Assembly (NCBI RefSeq): GCF_008086595.1
Contig: NZ_RXYA01000007.1
Span: forward strand, 1-64,000
DNA: 64,000 nt
DNA from: Acetobacterium paludosum
GTDB taxonomy: Bacteria > Bacillota > Clostridia > Eubacteriales > Eubacteriaceae
Reading direction: 5' to 3'
Positions 60,177-64,000 of the stretch are shown piece by piece. Below the pieces are notes generated by a model. It did no database searches. It was not told the origin of the DNA and worked only from the letters and a program-made list of their open reading frames with translations. The position numbers and the translations under genes are program-made. Within the stretch, counting starts at the first letter, position 1. Every line of letters starts with the position of its first letter.

Positions 60177-61160
60177 CCCATTAACGCAATTGATTGGTTG
60201 TTCCCCCTGTGATACCGCTAAAATATTTGCCCATACGGTTTTGTGCATTTTTTCAAAAGCCTGTTTGGTAGTTCCGGCAATATGGGGGGTGAACAACAGT
60301 TTATATTGGTAATCCTCCGGCAGATTAAGAAGAGGATTATCCAGGGTAACAGGCTCAGGATTCAATGTGTCCAATCCTGCTCCTGCAATCTGTCCATTGA
60401 CTAGAGCTGTGACCAAACTTTCCTGGACAACCAGTTCGCCTCTGGCAGTATTAATAAGCAAGGCTGTTGGTTTCATCAGTGTCAACAGCTCCTGATTGAT
60501 CAGTCCTGTCGTTTCTGGTGTTACAGGCAGATGGAGGCTGATGATATCACATGTTTTACAGAGTTCTTCCAGTGGTAAATAGGACAGTCCCAATTCCTTT
60601 TCGGTCTGGATTTTTCTGGTGCGATTAAAATAACTTAGCTTTGAGCCAAAAGGTTTCAATCGCTTTGCCGTTTCAAAAGCAATAGAACCCATTCCCACTA
60701 GACCTATATGACAGGCCCCTAGTTCGGAAATTCCTTCTAGAATAAATGACCCCTTTGCCTGAATCTGTTGGCCGCTGCGAACCATCTGATCCCCCTCCAG
60801 AAGCCTTCGCTGAAGCCCCAGCATCAGCAGAATAGTATGTTCTGCCACCGCCCCGGAGTTAGCGGCAGTATTATTACAAACATAGACACCTTTTTCTTTT
60901 GCGGCATCAAGATCAATTTTATTATAGCCCACCCCTTCAGAATGAATGAGTTTTAGATTGGACATGTTATCAATTAAGTTTTTACTGACCTCTCGAACGG
61001 CATCGGCAAAAATAAAATCGGCATCGCCTCCGGCATAAAGAATGGCGTCATCGGTAGTAAGGTCTTCACCGAAAATGAGATCCCAATCTTTTGGAATATT
61101 TGTTAAATCGGAAAACTTTTCCACCCGTTTCTTAGATGTTAAAATCAGTACCTTAGTCAT
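60171..61160 (-). CDS. D-2-hydroxyacid dehydrogenase (NAD-dependent)
   Basis: 329 residues. Rossmann motif HIGLVGMGSIAFETAKRLK, catalytic Arg in INTARGELV, Glu region in GLDTLNPEPVT, and the His of FTPHIAGTT are in the order of the 2-hydroxyacid dehydrogenase family. The substrate cannot be told; glycerate, lactate and phosphoglycerate relatives are all possible. It is convergent with rnfB and overlaps its end by 6 bases, leaving no room for a terminator. GGAGGTT precedes the ATG. Confidence 0.9.
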   Translation of the reverse strand: MTKVLILTSKKRVEKFSDLTNIPKDWDLIFGEDLTTDDAILYAGGDADFIFADAVREVSKNLIDNMSNLKLIHSEGVGYNKIDLDAAKEKGVYVCNNTAANSGAVAEHTILLMLGLQRRLLEGDQMVRSGQQIQAKGSFILEGISELGACHIGLVGMGSIAFETAKRLKPFGSKLSYFNRTRKIQTEKELGLSYLPLEELCKTCDIISLHLPVTPETTGLINQELLTLMKPTALLINTARGELVVQESLVTALVNGQIAGAGLDTLNPEPVTLDNPLLNLPEDYQYKLLFTPHIAGTTKQAFEKMHKTVWANILAVSQGEQPINCVNGL

Positions 61161-61713
61161 AGTGTAACCTCCGTTATTTTGATATAATTCATTATATCGT
61201 GTGAATGAATTAAACGCTACTAATTATTTCTGTTGTCGTACCATAGCTACCGCTCCTGTTCTAATTATTTTTCTGAGAATATTTCCGGCACAGAAAAGGT
61301 TTATTTTTTTAAAGAATACGATGATTATTAGGGGAAATTTCTCTTTAATTTGAGAAATTGGAAAGCTTGAAGAGCTATTATCATGTTTTTCTGAAATAAA
61401 ATAATTAAAAACTATAATTTGCATTATATTTGGGTAATAATATTAAAAAGTTATTTTCCACTATATATTGGAAAAAGTGTACATGTTGTTGAATAGAAAA
61501 ATATACAGATTATTCAAAATATACAACAGTAGAATTGCAAGATGAGGATGATGCTCGAGCTTGTTATTCAGCGGGATAGGAAAAAATTGTTAGATGTGAA
61601 AATATAAACGAACTGGCATAAGGAATTTTGAAAATTTTGAATATGGATGAGTTTTCATATCAAACGTTTTGCTAAAGTAGTTCTGATTTTTATAGTGAAG
61701 GTGAATCGCAATA
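61161..61713. other. Intergenic, no convincing gene
   Basis: AT-rich. A minus-strand 66-codon frame at 61224-61424 has no family features and is probably chance. Leftover short frames at 61540-61640 suggest a decayed gene. The divergent promoters of the dehydrogenase and the glycosidase-like gene must lie here, but I see no clear consensus. Confidence 0.4.
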
Positions 61714-63849
61714 ATGAAGAAAAAGATTATCATAGTTGTTATCTTAATTAGTCTAGCTGTAATTGGTGTTATCAGTTATCAAATATTTTCGAGAATGATG
61801 AACAATAAAATATCCATGTACACAGATACGAATGATATTCAATATCTGGCCAAGGTTGATTCAGAATATTTTTATGTCTATCGGAATAACCAATGGCAAA
61901 AGGAATTTATTAAAGGTGTTAACATTGGTGCGGGTATGCCCGGTAACTTTCCGGGAGAATTTGGAACCACTAAAGATGACTATCTACGATGGTTTAAATA
62001 TATTAGCGATATGAATGCAAATACCATTAGGGTTTATACCATTTTAAAACCTGATTTTTATAATGCCCTGCTAGAATATAATCAAAGCGCGAAAACGCCG
62101 CTATTATTGATCCAAGGTGTCTGGATTAATGAAGAAGATATTGCCACCTACATGGATGCCTATAATCCAGAGATCAAGGATAAGTTTAAAAGTGAAATAG
62201 AAGCAACCATTGACGTTTTGCACGGAAATAAAATCGTGCAAAAACAGACAGGACATGCCTATGGGGTCTATGAAGCCGATGTATCTCAATATGTAATTGG
62301 GTATATTATGGGAATCGAATGGGATCCGGGTTTTGTGATGACGACGAATAATAACAACTCGGAAAAGACAAATTATGATGGCCAATATCTTTACAGTGTG
62401 AATGCTTCTCCCTTTGAGAATTTTTTATGTGAATCAGGGAATGATTGCATTGCCTACGAAACGGATCATTATAAAATGCAAAAAACGGTGAGCTTTGTAA
62501 ATTGGCCCACAACCGATATGCTGAGTCATCCCAATGAACCTCTTGAAAACGAAGACAGTGTGTCAGTCAATATGGAACATATTAAAAAGAAAGATACATT
62601 TAAACCCGGCCTGTTTGCTTCCTATCATATCTATCCTTATTATCCTAATTTTATGAATTATCAGAAGCAGTACATTAATAATAAAGATGAGAATGGAAAT
62701 GTGGATACCTATGGAGGTTATTTAGCGGATCTGAAAAAGCAGCATACCATGCCTATTCTTGTGGCAGAGTTTGGAATACCCGCTGGTCGTGGTAAGGCTC
62801 ATGATAATATTTACATGGGGTTTAATCAGGGGAATGTAACCGAGACACAACAAGGTGAAATGGAAGCATCAATGTTAAAAGACATATATAATGAGGGATA
62901 TGCCGGTGGTTTGGTGTTTGCATTTCAGGATGAATGGTTTAAGAGAACCTGGAACACCATGGATTTAGATTTGCCACAACGACGCGCATATTGGAACAAC
63001 CAGCAAACCAATGAGCAGCACTTTGGTTTACTCGCCTTTGATTCCGGCGAAAAAGAATGCCCCTGCTATGTCGATGGGAATGCAAAAGAGTGGGAAGGTA
63101 GCACGCCGATTAGTACAAACAACGAAAATGAGTTGTTTGTAAAATCCGATGACGCCTATGTCTATTTCATGGTAAAGACATCAAATTACAATTTTGATCA
63201 AGATACTCTGATTATTCCGGTGGACACCATACAAAATCAAGGGAATACCAGCAATAATGATGTGAGTTTTGATAAAGCAGCTGATTTCTTGATTTCAATT
63301 AATGGAAAAGATAATTCGAGAATCATGGTCGACGCTTATTATGATAGTTTTCAGTATCTTTATGGTGAAAATAGCAACATAATTCCAAAGAAATCAGAAT
63401 TCAGTATTAATAATAGTGGCGCATTTGATCCCATGAATCTATACTTAAGTAAGGATTTGTATTTGCCGGAGGATAAAATTACGGTTCCCTTAAGTCAATA
63501 TGAAACAGGTAAACTTGCTTACGGAGATGGGAATCCCAATAACAGCGATTTTAATTCCCTGACGGATTTTTGTATGAAGGATAATATTCTTGAAATCAGA
63601 ATACCCTGGCAGCTCCTAAATTTTATGGATCCTTCTTCTAAAATAGTTATGAATGACTTGCATATTAATGGAATACAACCCCTGCAAATCGATGGTATTA
63701 ATGCTGGTGTGGGGATTTTAAATAATATGACCGATGCAAACATTGCGATGAATTTTTATGGTTGGGAAGATTGGGATATCCCAGTTTACCATGAACGACT
63801 GAAACCATCTTACTACATTTTAAAAGATGCATTTAATTTATATCAATAG
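61714..63849 (+). CDS. Membrane-anchored TIM-barrel glycosidase-like protein
   Basis: 711 residues. An uncleaved N-terminal helix (KKKIIIVVILISLAVIGVIS) puts the rest outside. Residues 60-420 look like a GH-A clan barrel: GVNIGAGMPGNFPGEF, NANTIRVYTIL, candidate acid/base Glu202 in MGIEWDPG and nucleophile Glu352 in LVAEFG. The last 250 residues contain a beta-sandwich-like domain with CYVDGNAKEWEGSTPIS, a carbohydrate-binding pattern (CBM9-like). Substrate unknown; a surface glycan is plausible. GAAGGTGA precedes the ATG. A gene beginning 11 bases later is likely co-transcribed. Confidence 0.7.
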   Translation: MKKKIIIVVILISLAVIGVISYQIFSRMMNNKISMYTDTNDIQYLAKVDSEYFYVYRNNQWQKEFIKGVNIGAGMPGNFPGEFGTTKDDYLRWFKYISDMNANTIRVYTILKPDFYNALLEYNQSAKTPLLLIQGVWINEEDIATYMDAYNPEIKDKFKSEIEATIDVLHGNKIVQKQTGHAYGVYEADVSQYVIGYIMGIEWDPGFVMTTNNNNSEKTNYDGQYLYSVNASPFENFLCESGNDCIAYETDHYKMQKTVSFVNWPTTDMLSHPNEPLENEDSVSVNMEHIKKKDTFKPGLFASYHIYPYYPNFMNYQKQYINNKDENGNVDTYGGYLADLKKQHTMPILVAEFGIPAGRGKAHDNIYMGFNQGNVTETQQGEMEASMLKDIYNEGYAGGLVFAFQDEWFKRTWNTMDLDLPQRRAYWNNQQTNEQHFGLLAFDSGEKECPCYVDGNAKEWEGSTPISTNNENELFVKSDDAYVYFMVKTSNYNFDQDTLIIPVDTIQNQGNTSNNDVSFDKAADFLISINGKDNSRIMVDAYYDSFQYLYGENSNIIPKKSEFSINNSGAFDPMNLYLSKDLYLPEDKITVPLSQYETGKLAYGDGNPNNSDFNSLTDFCMKDNILEIRIPWQLLNFMDPSSKIVMNDLHINGIQPLQIDGINAGVGILNNMTDANIAMNFYGWEDWDIPVYHERLKPSYYILKDAFNLYQ

Positions 63850-63860
63850 AGAGGCATGCA

Positions 63861-64000
63861 ATGAAGAGACGAAAAAATCGTAAAATAGTTGAAATAATGG
63901 TTTTTATTCTGGTCATTATCGTTGGGGCACCTTTTGGAGTCTGGTTTGTCCAACCTTCAAAAACTCTTGATGTCGTCATCATTGACAAAACGGTTCCCGA
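63861..64000 (+). CDS. Membrane protein, cut by window edge
   Basis: ATG with GAGAGG 8 bases upstream; the 46 visible residues begin MKRRKNRKIVEIMVFILVII and continue GAPFGVWFVQPSKTLDVVII. One N-terminal membrane helix, then the start of an extracellular or cytoplasmic domain. Family not identifiable from this much. Probably the partner of the glycosidase-like protein. Confidence 0.7.
   Translation, partial: MKRRKNRKIVEIMVFILVIIVGAPFGVWFVQPSKTLDVVIIDKTVP

Noticed and set aside
61224-61424. 66-codon minus-strand frame
   Set aside because: No ribosome binding site, no family features, AT-rich chance frame.
1-64000. CRISPR arrays, rRNA and tRNA genes
   Set aside because: No regularly spaced repeats, rRNA signatures or complete tRNA cloverleafs other than the tmRNA were seen.

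Overview
The window is Gram-positive, low-to-moderate G+C chromosomal DNA from an anaerobic clostridial acetogen, most likely Acetobacterium or a close relative. The main reason is a complete rnfCDGEAB operon (55216-60176) in the gene order known from Acetobacterium woodii. A secreted protein with ChW repeats, AGGAGG-type ribosome binding sites and the miaB-mutS and rnr-smpB-ssrA neighbourhoods fit this. No rRNA, tRNA or CRISPR array was seen; the only stable RNA gene recognised is ssrA (tmRNA).

Layout: 1-1800 is mobile-element debris: an IS1182-like transposase tail and a minus-strand phage/ICE-like cassette (unknown protein, XRE repressor, AP2-domain protein, and a 64-codon HTH gene that seems to use an ATA start). 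1904-2932 is a secreted ChW-repeat protein. 3220-10366 is a housekeeping block: miaB, mutS, rnr, smpB, ssrA.

10367-35300 is an accessory region downstream of the tmRNA 3' end. It is punctuated by att-like copies of the ssrA terminus (about 12741 and 35267), and decayed integrase C-termini lie beside the ssrA copy and the 35.3-kb copy. It carries a KAP NTPase, a cupin, a flavoprotein, a creatininase-like gene, several MerR/TetR/WYL regulators, IS relics, an APH-family kinase and its decayed duplicate, a PAS-GGDEF protein, a RelA/SpoT-type synthetase, a yvl-like envelope operon and a two-component system with its ABC exporter. Frameshifts, nonsense codons and truncations are concentrated here.

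35646-64000 looks more chromosomal: ribosomal protein L25/Ctc; a MerR-controlled DHA2 efflux pump; envelope glycosyltransferases (one with an in-frame stop, then YkcC- and YkcB-like enzymes); a TPR protein with kdpFABC but no kdpDE nearby; a LysR gene divergent from a heterodimeric ABC exporter; rsgA; the rnf operon with a possible short leader RNA and a perfect palindrome upstream; a D-2-hydroxyacid dehydrogenase; and a membrane-anchored TIM-barrel glycosidase-like protein followed by a gene cut by the window edge.

Functionally, Rnf couples reduced ferredoxin:NAD oxidoreduction to ion pumping, the energy-conserving step of acetogens. Kdp, the exporters and the glycosyltransferases serve ion homeostasis and the envelope. 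The ssrA-linked block is a site of repeated insertion and decay. All functional calls are from sequence reading alone; no database search was run.
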